A stretch of 53,358 nt of DNA from an uncultured Pseudobutyrivibrio sp. GTDB lineage: Bacteria > Bacillota > Clostridia > Lachnospirales > Lachnospiraceae. Below are positions 52,565 through 53,358 of the stretch, in pieces. Location of the stretch: positions 1 to 53,358 of the forward strand of contig CAMJBT010000014.1 in NCBI GenBank assembly GCA_946403965.1. Reading direction: 5' to 3'. A program made the translations under genes and the position numbers. Within the stretch, counting starts at the first letter, position 1. Each line of letters begins with the position of its first letter. The notes under the pieces are model-generated. The model saw nothing but the letters and a program-made list of their open reading frames with translations. It was not told the DNA's origin and did no database searches.

Positions 52565-53358
<794 letters not shown>

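Overview
This AT-rich window looks like ordinary chromosome from an anaerobic Firmicute of the Lachnospiraceae, most likely the Butyrivibrio/Pseudobutyrivibrio group. That placement is inferred from gene content (IreB, RNase J, YqgF/RuvX, a LytS/YesN sugar-sensing pair, the Clostridia-type order around smpB and rnr) and from strong SD sites with TGn extended -10 promoters. Most genes lie on the minus strand. There are no tRNA or rRNA genes, insertion sequences, phage genes or CRISPR arrays, and no gene-free stretch over 300 bases except the space occupied by tmRNA.

Layout. 1-4.3 kb: an OmpR-type two-component pair, a membrane protein and an MFS transporter. 4.4-5.5 kb: a membrane-anchored endonuclease/exonuclease/phosphatase-fold protein. 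5.5-12.5 kb: a four-gene cluster of uncharacterised proteins (a giant beta/helical protein, an actin/Hsp70-fold ATPase, a TPR protein and a two-TM coiled-coil protein) behind one good promoter; this is the best candidate for an undescribed system. 12.6-17.4 kb: a CobD-like aminotransferase, a membrane-anchored GH25 lysozyme, a GNAT acetyltransferase, a HAD phosphatase and a D,D-carboxypeptidase. 17.6-21.7 kb: the trans-translation and RNA quality-control block ssrA, maf, smpB, rnr, secG.

21.8-33.4 kb: an HExxH metallopeptidase-like protein, a CmpB-family membrane protein, yajC-tgt-aroC, a lactonase-fold protein, then trhP-trmR-rnj-DUF1292-ruvX-ireB-mtaB, whose order resembles the Bacillus yrrK-yrrO neighbourhood, and an HPr-like protein lacking the PTS histidine. 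33.5-41.7 kb: thiI-iscS-rsmE-prmA, DUF2225, glnS, a rhomboid-like pseudoprotease, and queT under a preQ1-I riboswitch. Together with tgt, mtaB, trmR/trhP, rsmE and prmA this makes 24-42 kb very rich in RNA and ribosome modification genes.

41.8-50.3 kb: a monosaccharide uptake and sensing locus. An ABC importer (chvE-gguA-gguB) is followed by a YesN-type regulator, a LytS-type kinase and two extracytoplasmic sugar-binding proteins with no permease of their own. The arrangement resembles the XylFII-LytS-YesN xylose sensor of Clostridium with an extra MglB-like protein. A 21-bp-spaced direct repeat next to the chvE promoter is the likely regulator site. 50.5-53.4 kb: azlCD, a protein with two AP2-like domains around a decayed HNH region, and the 3' part of ilvC cut by the window edge.

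A structured 46-nt element occurs twice, at 6735-6780 (-) and 16127-16172 (+), each time directly downstream of a stop codon and on the coding strand. The two copies differ at 6 positions, and the changes within the stem keep it paired.
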